Assembly: GCA_946800325.1 (NCBI GenBank)
Contig: OX326961.1
Location: 53,053,793-53,117,792 of the forward strand
Source of the DNA: Luzula sylvatica
Lineage: Eukaryota; Streptophyta; Magnoliopsida; Poales; Juncaceae
DNA length: 64,000 bases
Reading direction: 5' to 3'
This document shows, in pieces, positions 24,675-35,962 of this stretch. The position numbers and the translations under genes are program-made. Numbering within the stretch: the first letter of the stretch is position 1; every line of letters begins with the position of its first letter. Under the pieces are notes generated by a model that saw nothing but the letters and a program-made list of their open reading frames with translations, was not told the origin of the DNA and ran no database searches.

Positions 24675-25876
24675 ATGATGCGATCAAATACAAATCGAAC
24701 AAGGGATAGGAGGCAAAACCCTAACCCTAACCCTAATTTTCGAGTTGAAGGTCCCAATTGGGTCTTTATAACAGGAGGCTTGTTACTTAGCACACTCACA
24801 ATTCGTCTCGGATGCAAACTCAAGCAAGTTTTCGATAAAAAACGCCAAAATATCCCTATAAAAGGTACTATTCTTATTCTTTTCATATTTAGGGTCTTTT
24901 TTGTAAAATTGTTCATCTTTTATACTTATTTATTTATTAATCTCCTATTTTGTTATATATTTTAATAGTTTTGATTTGTCAAATTTAGGGAACAATAATG
25001 TCGGTTCAGAAAGAAGACAAGGAATATGTGAAATGCACTCAAATCTTCATTGCTATACACTAGACTCAGAAAGATGCTATTTTTGTGTTTCTGGTGCGTA
25101 TTTTCAAAAGGAACCCCAATTTTCTCTCATACATCAAAATCACCCTTTTATATTCATTAATATTTATTTTGCCAAATGCAGGAGGAGAAACGCAAACGCA
25201 ACCGAAAGAAACCTCGAACCCTCTTCCCCTCGTCAAAGTCAACCAAAACGGGCTGGGAATCCAAATCCCAACCCGAATGGAACCGGGAATCCAAATCCCG
25301 AACGATATCCAACCCGGAATCGAAAGCGGAGTTATGTGGACGGCATCGCCAGACCGGCTCGAACCGCCACGTAAGCCCTTGAACTACTCGAATAGTAGCG
25401 GGTCTCCTTGTTTCTCCGAATCGGGCTCTGACATCTACTCGAAACGAGAAGTGATTCAGAAATTGAGGGTCCAGTTGAAGAGGCGAGACGAGATGGTCAT
25501 GGAAATGCAGTCCCAAATCAGCGAATTGCAGAGTTCTTTGAATTTAGAAATTGCCCAAAATGGGAATTTGAATTCCCAAAACGAGGCTTTGAATAGGGAT
25601 TTGTTCGAGAATGATAGGGAGATTAGGAGGCTGCAGAAGATTATCGCGGATCATTGCGTGAAGGGGATGAGTGGAATGGAGGAGGAGGTGGGAATGGAGA
25701 GGAAAATGGAGAGGAAAATGGAGGGGTTTAAGAGAGAGGTGAGCGAGTTGAGGGAGGTGATTGAAGGGAAGGATTTTTTGATTCAGAGTTATAAAGAGCA
25801 GAAAAATGAATTGCAGGAAAAAATTAAGGAGTTGCAGGTAAAATTGGCGGTGTCGCAAGTGCCGAATATTTTGTAG
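24675..25876 (+). CDS. Plant coiled-coil membrane protein, unknown function, 329 aa
   Basis: Exons 24675-24864, 24989-25093, 25182-25876 (990 nt, GT-AG). The protein begins with a basic Arg/Asn-Pro segment, then one hydrophobic segment WVFITGGLLLSTLTIRLG (residues about 31-48) that could anchor it in a membrane. A Cys/His patch CEMHSNLHCYTLDSERCYFC (about 75-95, spacing C-x3-H-x4-C-x8-C-x2-C) follows. Next comes a conserved SGVMWTASPDRLEPPRKP motif and SGSPCFSESGSDIYSKREVI. From about residue 195 to the end it is a long coiled coil, Glu/Lys/Leu-rich. I recognise the layout from uncharacterised plant proteins only and assign no function. Exon 1 contains CCCTAACCCTAACCCTAA, translated as Asn-Pro repeats. 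Confidence 0.8.
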
Positions 25877-26319
25877 TTTTTTTTTTTTGGAACTTATTGG
25901 GTTTATTTTTTTGTTGTTTTTTTTGGGGTTTTAGATTTTTTTGTTTGTTTGGTGGTGTTAAGATTTGGGTTTTATTTTAGTTAGTTTTTCTTATTCATAT
26001 TGGGCCTTGAAATTTTCATAATTTTGAAGGAGTATGTCTTGTTTCTTTTGTGTCTAAATAATTTCATAAAGTTGGGTTTTATTGTAAAATGGTTAAAACT
26101 TTTATGTGAAAGTTGCAGAGCAAATGGAGCTCCTTCAAATTTCTTGAAAACTCGAGGTGCAAATTGAACTTTTTTTCGTTTGATATTATCTCCCTGTTTT
26201 TGTATAGTCATCCTTTCTTGTTAAATCAAACTATTGAAAATTTGAAAACCTGTTTCAGGGACTTGATTGGATTTTTTTTGAGATTGTTAAGGCTATTTTT
26301 GATAATCAAAATTTCTTAC
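25877..26319. other. 3' flank of the coiled-coil gene
   Basis: T-rich 3' untranslated-like region with runs such as TTTTTTTTTTGG at 25878. No other gene was seen. Confidence 0.5.
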
Positions 26320-27166
26320 GAGCATTTCTGCACGTAACCTCTTCTAGAATCAAAATTCGAAAAATAATCCTCTTTCTGAAAATATTTCAAAAATAACCTT
26401 CTTTTTGATAATATTTCAAAAATAACCCATAACGACATTTTAAATCCCGCCCCGTTGAATTTGAGTTGTACATATTTAATTGAAAATATGATATATTTTC
26501 CCAAATTTCACCGTAACATCATCTATGATCTTATTAATATATTTAATTAAAATGATAACTAATACATGTTGGCTGTTAAATTAATACGTAATTAATATTT
26601 ATTCGAATTCATAAATTCGAATAAATTTTAATGAATATTTAATTATATATTTTAATTATCATATTAATTAAATGTAATTATTCTATAATGGAGAATTCGG
26701 CAGGTACATTTTGGAGTGAAATAAAATTTAATATTTTTTTTCCCAAACACAGTGAACCAACAAAACTTATATTAAAAAAAAAATTACTCCCTTCCAAAAT
26801 GTACCCGCCGAATTCTCCATTATAAAACAATTGCATTTAATTAACGTGATAATTAAAATATATAATTAAATATTCATTAAAATTTATTCAAATTTATGGA
26901 TTCGAATAAATTTTAATTATGTATTAAGTTAACAGCCAACATGTATTAGTTATCATTTTAATTAAATATATTTAATTACATCATAGATGATGTTATGGTG
27001 AAATTTGGGAAAATATATCATATTTTCAATTAAAAATTTACAACTCAAATGAATTTGAACCGGGCGGGATTTAAAATGTTCGTTAGGGGTTATCTTTGGA
27101 ATATTTTCAGAAAAGAGGTTATTTTTTAAATTTTAATTATAGAAAGGGTTACATACAGAAATGCTC
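26320..27166. mobile_element. 847-bp foldback (long inverted-repeat) element
   Basis: Starts GAGCATTTCTGCACGTAACC and ends GGTTACATACAGAAATGCTC. The two halves (26320-26740 and 26745-27166) are near-complete inverted copies. Matching landmarks include CCAAATTTCACCGTAACATC, ATACATGTTGGCTGTTAA, AATGGAGAATTCGGCAGGTA and their complements. Only about 60-70 bp in the middle is unpaired. A transcript would form a hairpin of about 400 bp. No clear target duplication was found, and no coding is present. It lies between the converging 3' ends of the coiled-coil and SEC14 genes. Confidence 0.88.
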
Positions 27167-27363
27167 CTTTGTATAAATGTGGGATAAAACTCGGGAGCTT
27201 CTAACTAAGATTTAAGATACTACAGTACTGGTACTGTTAAGTATTTAAGATACTACTCAAATACAATTATTCAGATCTACCCAATAAAACTTCAATTGTA
27301 CAATTAAGGCTAAACAAACAGAAACATAGAAGAACGATTCGAGCCTAATAATATTTCAGAATT

Positions 27364-29479
27364 TCAAATCTTCTCCTTTAAAACCTCCTCCTGTTGAATT
27401 TTGAAAATCGAAAAGTCAAATAAATAAAGTTCGAGGGTTTGATAGAGAAATTTACCGAAGCGAGTTTCTTTAGCTGTTCGATATGGCTACAAAGTTCTCG
27501 TTGCTTTTCTACAAGCTTGTTCAATATCTAAATGAAGATTTTTTTTCTAAATTAGTCCTGTTAAGTTAATATAATTAAATTTTATGTATATATGTTGTCA
27601 CCACCTTATTAGTGTTTTCGAGCCAATCTTCCAACTCTAATTTCTTGAATGAAATACTACTATTGTTATCATTATTTCCCTGTCGATATGAAAAAAAACA
27701 TCATAAAAATTATATATGGAAATAAGGTGATAAAAAAAATCGTACTGTTTTTTGCTCTGACGACTCTCCAGTTTCGTTTATTTCCTCGTTGAATTTCTCC
27801 CCTTTGGTAAAAACCTCCTAAAATGAAAAATTATAGGGGTATTTATGTAATTATTTTTTTAAATTATAATTCGAACAAATGCAAGTTAGTGGCCTATAAA
27901 AGAAGCAACAAAGAAGGTGAAAATTATGTTTCTAACCTCTAAAAGATTATCAATTTGTGGATTGGTCCACGGCCCTTTGTCTCTCGTTAAGCAATCACCA
28001 GTTGTTGAACAATTACATTTCCCACCCAAAAACTCTGGTATATTACTGTAAACAAAAACACCATAATTATTTCTCCATTAATCGTGAATAAATAATTATC
28101 AAAGCAAGAAATAAAAAAGTATTAATTAGTTAAATCAATTAACAAAAAATCTCACGTGGGATCTATAGCTTCAAAAAGGTTAGTATGGTAATTGGTACCA
28201 AGAACCTGAAAAAAACAATTTGTCCTACAAATTAGTTACTCCAAATTTTTTTAATAAAAAGAGAAAAATCGGAAAAAAGTAAATTATAGGACCTGAATTT
28301 TTGATAATGTGCGTGCCTCTAAAAAGGCTTTTAAAACTCTCCATAGAGCTTTAAATCCAGATCCAGCATTTATTATGTACAATTTATTTAACGTCTAAAA
28401 ATACAAAATCAATATTCAAAATTTACCAATTTTTTTTTTTGCAAAAATACCCAATTTTTTTTGAGTATTTGATGAATATATTTTGATAATTTTACCTCGG
28501 GATAATAATTGCTATCTATCTTTTGAATCTCTACAAAGAGCTCTCTAGCAGGTTTCGAGAAGTTATTCAAACCCTAATAAAAAACACATCATAAATTATT
28601 TTAACATTTGAGGGGCAAAAAGGTAATTTCACAACTTACAACTCCTTTAACGTCCAAAATCATGGTAGTAGAAGCGATATGTTTCTTGGCTGCGAGTGAA
28701 CAAGCTGGATATCTCAAATTCAGAGTTTTCTCTTGCTCTGAAACGTGGTATTTGATATACCGGTTTATACTAGTTTCTTTCAACAAGGAATTGAGATCCA
28801 CCAATCCAAGTCTTTCGATATATACGGGTCTACCGTACCGGTCCACCCCGTGGTACCCGTGCGGATAGCATTTTTTAACTCTTTCAATTTCTTCAAATTC
28901 GAATTCCTTCAAAAAATTACAAAAATAATGTTTTAAGCCAAAATAAATATTCATTTTGAATTTTGAATTTTGAATGAATTTGTGTGCCTTTACGAGTGAA
29001 TCGACACCAAAATCTTCGCGCCATTTAATCATGGTTAAGAACATCTCCTTTGCTTTTGGCACATTAAATGCTCTCATTCGCAGAAAACTGAATATAGTTA
29101 ATTAAATGCTAAGAAATCACAAATTCGTCCCTAGAAAATAGTAATCGAAATGATACCGTAAAAGAGTATGATAATCGTCGAATTTCTCAGGCAATTTCCC
29201 ATCTTCTAGAAGCTCTTTCCTTATCAACTCTACGGTTTGTTCCTCTTTGGGGTCGTGAATACTCTGAAAAATTCCCTTAAATGTGCTGCTTCGAGTGATT
29301 TCAGTCAAGGATTCTTGTATGGTTTTGAAACTCATTCTAGGGAGAGAAACTTTTCTCTTGTTTTCTCTTTCTGGTTGGTGCCAATGGGCTTCGATTGGTA
29401 AATTGAGAGAAGAAGGAATTTTCTTTTTGGTTTTATCTGATTTTAAACTCGAATTTCTACTCCCAAAACAACAGGGCAT
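27364..29479 (-). CDS. SEC14/CRAL-TRIO phosphatidylinositol-transfer-like protein, 11 exons, 422 aa
   Basis: A Sec14-like lipid-exchange protein of the plant SFH type, expected to present phosphatidylinositol to kinases at membranes. Exons (minus): 29479-29157, 29087-28994, 28906-28640, 28573-28496, 28394-28293, 28205-28156, 28045-27937, 27817-27746, 27679-27605, 27527-27456, 27390-27364; total 1269 nt in one frame. A basic Ser-rich N-terminus is followed by the CRAL-TRIO-N helices (about residues 75-135, DYHTLLRFLRMRAFNVPKAK and MFLTMIKWREDFG). The Sec14 domain includes CYPHGYHGVDRYGRPVYIER, ILDVKGVGLNNFSK, YYPETLNKLYIINAGSGFKA and EFLGGKCNC. The C-terminal 80 residues are a predicted coiled coil. 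There is no nodulin-like basic extension, so it is shorter than classic SFH proteins of about 550-600 aa. The last exon encodes only EEVLKEKI. Confidence 0.9.
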
Positions 29480-30776
29480 CTCCTCTTTTTGGAGATATCG
29501 TTGCTTCTGAACGAATTTGTCTCCGTATTTTCAGATAACTTGAGCTCATAGAGAGAGAAAAAAGAAGACAAATTTGTTGAAGGGGTATCTCCTCTCTGAA
29601 GCACAACGTCGAGCAGTTGAAGGGCAAGGACAAATGATGGAACTTGTGCTTTGCTTCTCATGGTTGTCTACTTTTCTTCCTTCTTCTGTTTCGCTTTTTG
29701 CGTTCTTTCTGAAACGTAAAATACAGAACCGCGCGAAAGAGAAGAGTTTGAGCTCCAGGGATTTGAAATCCCGGTTTTCTTCGTAACCCGAAATTGGAAT
29801 TTCTCAACTTACAGACTTGTCAATAATTCAATGTTATAAAATCAGATTAATCGATTAATCCGTGGTTCATCGACTCGAGGTATTTTTTATTGTTTTAAAA
29901 AAAATGCGTTGATTGATTTTGACCGAGTTTCACTGGTATTTTTTTATCGATATTTTACCAATTGAACACAAAACGTAAAATAGATCAAAACCCAAAATCT
30001 AATTAAAATACGTATCGGGGAACTTTGAATTAATTTTTATTTGAATTTAGAAAAATCAATTATCATATTTTTATTTTGTATATCTTTGAAACTTGAATGA
30101 CTTTGAGTATCTTGAAAAATATATGAAAAGAAATTACCTTGATATAATAGCCGATCAATACCGATTATATATGAAAAATAATATTATTAAAATTATTATT
30201 AATATTGATTTAATATGTAATTTAATTAAAACAGTTATTTGGATTTTATATTTGTGTTGCACTAATACGACTGCGAGTAACGTTTCCAATTTTACACATA
30301 ATTTGTGATACGAATACGACAATACGTGTACGGTCAATTTTTTGAAGTGTCTCATGCAACATAGTAATTAATTAATTTAAACCGATAAAATATCAAATGA
30401 AATGAAACATTAATTAATTAATAGATAGATAGGTGATTAAATGGATAAACTTTCCATTAGTTCTTTTGAACGCGTTTTACAGCTTAAATCCATTAGATCT
30501 CCTGAAATTGACATTGACCCAAGCAAACTTGAAAATACTACGTAACCAACATTTTACTAAATCCATGGTTATTGGTTGGTGGGTCCAAAATTGACCACCA
30601 ATTATAATTATAATTATGATATTTCGTGTCAAAAAGATTTGAAAATGACTTCATTCAAATTTGTAACGTTACAACTTTAGCATCTTGCCGATTCAAAAAA
30701 AAGTTTAGCATGTTGAACTTCCACCAAATATTAACAAAACAGAAAAATCGTTATTCATTCAACAAGCCGACATACC
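29480..30776. other. Promoter side of the SEC14-like gene and spacer
   Basis: The first 150 bp hold a CT/GA-rich leader-like tract (29545-29570). The rest is AT-rich spacer with no gene. The run ATTAATCGATTAATC at 29846-29860 is a short palindrome. Confidence 0.45.
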
Positions 30777-30801
30777 AATATATATATATATATATATATA
30801 T
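30777..30801. repeat. (TA)n microsatellite
   Basis: About 12 TA units directly adjoining the inverted-repeat element that begins at 30802. Confidence 0.9.
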
Positions 30802-31767
30802 GGAAATTTACAAATAACCCCCTATCTTTTCTTGAATTTATAAAAAAACTCCCTAACTTTTGAGAAACTCAAAAAAATTCCCTACATACAAAATTTTCTT
30901 TTCAATTACCCCCCTAAAGGGATATTTCATGGCATTGCAAATTTTTTTGGACCAAAATACCCCTTTATTTTTCATCTTTAAAATTTTTGTATTATTATAT
31001 TAATTTTAATAACGAATGAATGAATTTTTTCGCAGCTAATTTTAATTAAAACTAGGATTAAAATAATATGACCGCTAATTTTAATTTCAACAACTATTTT
31101 TATTTCCGCAACTCGTTTTGTAGTAGCTATTTTTATTTTAGTAGCTAGTTTTTAGTAATTATTTTTATTAACAACTATTGATTTCATCAACTAATTTGCT
31201 AATAGTTAATAAAAATAATTACTACAAATTAACTGCTGAAATAAAATTAGCTGTTGAAATTAGAACTAACGACAATATTATTTTAATGCTAGTTTTGAGG
31301 TTCACTTATGCATTGCTAATTTGGTCAAAAATATTATTTCATAACTATTTTTATTAATAACTATTTAAGATTAAAATTAAATACTAGAATAATATTAATT
31401 TGTCAAGATATTGACAGGAATATTTTTTAGATCATATTTATTTAATTTTAGTTTTCTATGATAAAATATATAAAAAATTAAAAATTAAAATTATGTATAT
31501 GATATATAGTTTTTTAAAATTAGTATATGTTAAAAAATATTTATAATGATTTTAAATTAATATAATAATGCAAAAATATGTTTATTAAATTTAAAGATGA
31601 AAAATAGAGGGGTATTTTGGCCCAATTTTTTTTGCAATACCATGAAATACCCTTTAGGGAGGTAATTGAAAAGAAAACTTTGTATGTAGGGTTTTTTTTG
31701 CAGTTTCTCAAAAGTTAGGGGTTTTTTTGTAAATTCAAGAAAAGATAGGGGGTTATTTGTAAATTTC

Positions 31768-31769
<2 letters not shown>
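30801..31769. mobile_element. Mutator-like TIR element with ~170-bp arms in a TA array
   Basis: Left arm GGAAATTTACAAATAACCCC... and the inverted right arm match over roughly 170 bp. Shared landmarks: CCCTATCTTTTCTTGAATTT, CCCTAACTTTTGAGAAACT, TTTCTTTTCAATTACC, ATATTTCATGGCATTGCAAA. It shows the same GGGRAATTT/CCCC-run style as 1015-1852 and 19498-20192. (TA)n lies on both sides, so any target duplication is hidden in the array. The AT-rich interior repeats TTTTTATTTCAGCAGCTA-like words. Confidence 0.78.
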
Positions 31770-31812
<43 letters not shown>

Positions 31813-31815
<3 letters not shown>

Positions 31816-32009
31816 GCTAACCAACTTAATTAAGTACACAAGTTTTGATATATTTAATGTTTTTTAATCATTCTATTTGTATTGAGATTTGTGCATTTAA
31901 TGATGTGAAAAAATTTCATAATCATCATGAAAAAACACAAATCTCAATGCAAATTTAATAGTTAAAAAATATTAAGTACCAAATTGTTGGTATTTAATTA
32001 AGTAGGTTA

Positions 32010-32011
<2 letters not shown>
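31813..32011. mobile_element. Small hairpin MITE (family A copy 1)
   Basis: About 199 bp with inverted ends GGCTAACCAACTTAATTAAG / GCTAACCTACTTAATTAAA, flanked by TA arrays. Internal arms CACAAATCTCAATGC and GAGATTTGTGCATTTAATGA pair with each other. The interior is shared with the elements at 32095-32332 and 33567-33774. Confidence 0.75.
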
Positions 32012-32094
<83 letters not shown>

Positions 32095-32101
<7 letters not shown>

Positions 32102-32331
32102 GCTAAGATACTTAAATAAGTATCATGACTTTGATACTTAAGATTTTTTGACAACTGGATTTGTTTTGACATTTGTGCATTTAATGATGAACGCAATTTT
32201 TTATGAAAATAATTAATGATGAGTATAAATATTAAATATCATTAAAAAAAACAAATCTCAAATCAAATTCAATGGTTAAAAAGTCTTAAGTACCAAACTC
32301 ATGATACTTAATTGAATATCTTAGCCATCCT

Positions 32332-32332
<1 letters not shown>
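32095..32332. mobile_element. Small hairpin MITE (family A copy 2)
   Basis: Inverted ends GAGGATGGCTAAGATACTTA / GAGGATGGCTAAGATATTCA. The interior GATACTTAAGATTTTTTGAC and TTGTGCATTTAATGATGAAC matches copies 1 and 3. TA arrays lie near both sides (a GA run intervenes on the left). Confidence 0.78.
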
Positions 32333-32372
<40 letters not shown>

Positions 32373-32378
32373 CATACA

Positions 32379-33356
32379 TCATGCCTCATTCCCCCTCCCA
32401 TTAATTTTAGAATACAAGAGATATGGTGAGGCCACGTCGGCGGTTACTGTTCACCCGACAATGTTCAACCGAGTACTGTTCATCCCGGTTACTGTTCATG
32501 CATTTTTTTTTTTAAATTTTATTTTATTTGACATATATCTTGTGTTCTAAATAAAATATTTGAATTTTTCATCGTATTAATAAATATAATTGACATATGT
32601 CTTGTGTTCTAAATAAAATATTTGAATTTAATAAAATACTATTCACACAAATACTTTTTGTTAGCCTCAGCTGGTATTATTATTTTTTTTTTGCTTATTA
32701 TAACAATTTTGATTGGTACCAAGCTGCGTTTTTTTGTGCTTATTATAATATTTTTGATTGGTACCAAGCTGCGTCTTTTATGTTTTTTTGTTTGTCTTTT
32801 TCAGAATTTTATTTTATTTGACATGTTTTTTTTTTTTGCTTATTATAACAATTTTGATTGGTACCAAGCTGCGTTTTTTTGTGCTTATTATAATATTTTT
32901 GATTGGTACCAAGCTGCGTCTTTTATGTTTTTTTGTTTGTCTTTTTCAGAATTTTATTTTATTTGACATGTTTTGTATTCTAAATAAAACATTTGAATTT
33001 TTCTTTTGGAACATATGATATGTTTTGAGGAGGAAAAAAATTTGCATTTATTGCATAATACTTGTGACACTATTTATTATCGGATTTTTTTTTTTAAATT
33101 AACATTTATGAAAATTACTTTTGTTTTATACTTGTAACATTTTAGATAAAATTATTATTTTATGATCATAACACATTTTGAAAAATCGCAGCGAAGCACG
33201 AGAAATATTTCTATTTTCTTATCAAATAATATATCAAATAATATATCCCGCAGCGAAATAATATATCAAATAATATATAAAATTATTATTTTTGCTAATT
33301 ATATTATTTCTTATTAAATAATATATCCCGCAGCGAAGCGCGGGCTATATTCCTAG
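32379..33356 (+). mobile_element. Non-autonomous Helitron, plus strand
   Basis: Begins A|TCATGCCTCATTCCCCCTCC and ends with the hairpin CCCGCAGCGAAGCGCGGG followed by CTATATTCCTAG|T (end 33356). 5' TC, a subterminal hairpin, 3' CTAG and insertion between A and T fit a Helitron. Two degenerate copies of the CGCAGCGAA end lie just before it (33187 and 33247), as if ends had been duplicated. It carries TACTGTTCA repeats (32440-32500) that also appear inverted in the Helitron at 16002-17740. No Rep/helicase was seen. Confidence 0.8.
32693..32982. repeat. Two 145-bp tandem copies with internal 48-bp repeats
   Basis: The unit starting GCTTATTATAACAATTTTGA at 32693 recurs at 32838 (period 145 bp). 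Within each, the phrase TTTTGATTGGTACCAAGCTG occurs twice. The open frames (Phe/Ile-rich) reflect the repeat. It lies inside the plus-strand Helitron. Confidence 0.9.
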
Positions 33357-33566
33357 TTCTTTTTAAAAAGAAAATGTCTATGATAATATATATCTTATTC
33401 GTTATAAAAGTTGATCTAGAAATAGTAGATTATTAATATTTTTTTATATGTGGATATAAAAAATACACAAAAATGCATGATTTATTTAGTTTCTATTCTA
33501 CAATAGAATGACAATTTAGTTCATGTATTATTCATTTTAACACGTAAGTTTTTATTTATGTATTAT

Positions 33567-33774
33567 GAGAATGACTAAAATACATAATTAAATAACATGA
33601 TATTTAAGATTTTTTAACTATTATATTTGTTCTGAAATTTGTGTTTGTTTTTTCGTGATAACTTAAAATTTGTGTTCATTATTTACATGCACGCATTCCA
33701 AAACAAATATAATGATAAAAAAAATTATAAATACAAATTATCACGGTACTTAATTAAATATATTAGTCATCCTC
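33567..33774. mobile_element. Small hairpin MITE (family A copy 3)
   Basis: Inverted ends GAGAATGACTAAAATACATA / GAGGATGACTAATATATTTA. The interior (GATATTTAAGATTTTTTAAC, ATTTGTGTTTG) is homologous to copies 1 and 2. Unlike them it is flanked by ATAT only on the right and TATTAT on the left. Confidence 0.7.
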
Positions 33775-34339
33775 ATATATTATTGTACGCGTACGTACTT
33801 CAAACGTAGTATTAATTATGTCAAGCAAGAAATACAATATTTTTCATCTCGTAAATAATCATTTTTTGTCAAAAACATCTCAACAATTACTAATTGAAAT
33901 TAGACTAGCTATTCAATTATGTGAAGATAACTACCAAGGTTGTAGAAATAATAATTTTGTGTAATTTTCTATTTTCCATCTGTTTAAATTACTAATTAAT
34001 CATTGAGTATTTAGATATGGCAAAATGTAAATATTTTACTTCTCTTTACATAAATACATATGAAAGTTCTACAAAATAATTGATATGATATCATAATAGT
34101 GATTTTCTATAAAATTAAGGAGCAAATTCATCATTTGCAAACATTGGGATTTGGAAGATGAGATACTAATGTATTCAGTTAATAAACGTTAATATATTGA
34201 CTAATTGTGCAAATTACTACAGTTCATGAATTTAAATACTAAAATAATCATGACATGAACTATCTTGCCAACTCTAGTGCATTTATCAGTTCTTATGATT
34301 TGTGGTTATACATGTATGTAATACTCTACTATTTATGAT

Positions 34340-34920
34340 GTTTGTGTTCACCTAATAAAATGACCATTATACCCTCATAATTTTATTTTATAAATATTTA
34401 TAAATTAATAAATAATAAATAGACATTAAACTATTATAAAAAAATAAATAATACATGATATTAAAATACTATAATAAATAATACATATATATTAAAATAT
34501 TATAATAAATAATAAATAATATATTGATATTATAATATCATTTTCAACAATTATTAATATTTTAATATCTATATATTATTTATTATAATATTGTAATATC
34601 TATGTATTATTTATAATAATATTGTAATATCTATGTATTATTTATTATAATATTTTAATATCTATGTATTACTTATTTTTGTATTTTAATACTTATTTAT
34701 TATTTATTAAATTATGAATATTTATAAAATAAAATTATAGAAAAGAATATAATAGTCATATTCAAAATCATAACAAAAAGATAGAAGATTTTTGAGATAA
34801 TTTAAAATTGTTAGGAAATTTTGGAGGAAGCCAAAATTATAAAGGATTTTTGAGAGAATTTAAAGATATAAGGGGTTTTTCATAATATTAAAAAAAGTTA
34901 GGGTTTTTTTTAAAAATTCC
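34340..34920. repeat. Large AT-only imperfect hairpin and MULE-like arm
   Basis: 34350-34740 is almost pure A/T and folds on itself: the left half uses TATAATAAATAATACATA words and the right half TATGTATTATTTATTATA words, repeated several times. It is followed (34780-34920) by a right arm of the GGAATTTTT...AAAACCCC terminal family. The matching left arm was not found, so the element is truncated. Confidence 0.6.
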
Positions 34921-35825
34921 ACTAAAATATATCATTTCGAAGCTTTTGTTTGAACTCTTAATGGAATGAAATCATCGTCTCGAATTTCAATTCGTGTTCA
35001 TCCAATAACAGATTTCAAAGATTTTACAGAAACATTGATGGTATTTACAATTTTATTAAGGACATGTTTAACTTGTCAAGTTTTTGTAGGAACATAAATG
35101 AAAATAGGCCTTTTCAGGGGTATAACTGAAATTTTCCAAATTAAAAATGACAAATTCAACAAGGCACGAAATCTCGATAACTCATGATCATCGTCTTGTA
35201 TAATGATAACCTTAAGAACTTCGTTGTTTCCCCATTTTTTGCCGACTTGACTATGATATGCCACGTCAGCATTTTTTTTTTTTTTTTTAATGAGCCATGG
35301 TTTATATGAAAAAATAATACATTCTTTTCTTCTCACTTTTATTTATTTTTTATTTTTTTTTTGCAAATTAGAGTTTGTTCATGTTTTTATTAAACTCTTT
35401 TTTTATGTACATAAACTCATCAATAAATGAATTATTTTGAAATTCTGTTCTCTCTCAAATTATTGAGGAGATTCGTGAGAAAATAGATCTGTGTTAGATA
35501 TGAGAGATTTGCAAAAAAATATCATGTCTTGTGTCTAAATAAGAAAAAAATCATGTTTATTCAAAAGATCTTTTAATTGAATGTAATTTTTATTTTATTT
35601 TCAAAATCCATAAAAATCTTTTCTGAAAGCCATAATTTGTATTCTAGATAATTGATGAGAAACTGGATGCAATATTATTGTCAAAAAATATATAATAAAA
35701 AACTAAAAATAGATTAAATATTTGTAACGTGGAACAAACATATTTGTATTATGTAAAATACAGAAAAAGGACAAGTTTAGTGCGGTGAAAAAGAATTGTA
35801 AACAAAATTGACGGGGAGTTGAAAC
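34921..35825. other. Spacer, no gene seen
   Basis: AT-rich with T-runs (35272-35288). No coding sequence or element boundary is supported; the open frames are short and lack domains. The 33775-34339 stretch to the left is similar. Confidence 0.45.
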
Positions 35826-35916
35826 CTATGTTGCACGGATACGGGTACGAGTATCGTATCCGATACGATACGGATACGGCGATACGTCAATTTTAAAAAA
35901 CACTAGGATACGATAC

Positions 35917-35962
<46 letters not shown>

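Larger units (their letters stand above)
31770..32368. repeat. (TA)n and (GA)n arrays separating small MITEs
   Basis: TA arrays occur at about 31770-31812, 32012-32070 and 32334-32368, with a GA array at 32071-32097. They alternate with two small hairpin elements, as if insertions had split one or more microsatellites. Confidence 0.85.

Noticed and set aside
32622..33018. Phe/Ile-rich membrane-like protein
   Set aside because: Translation of the 145-bp tandem repeat within a Helitron.
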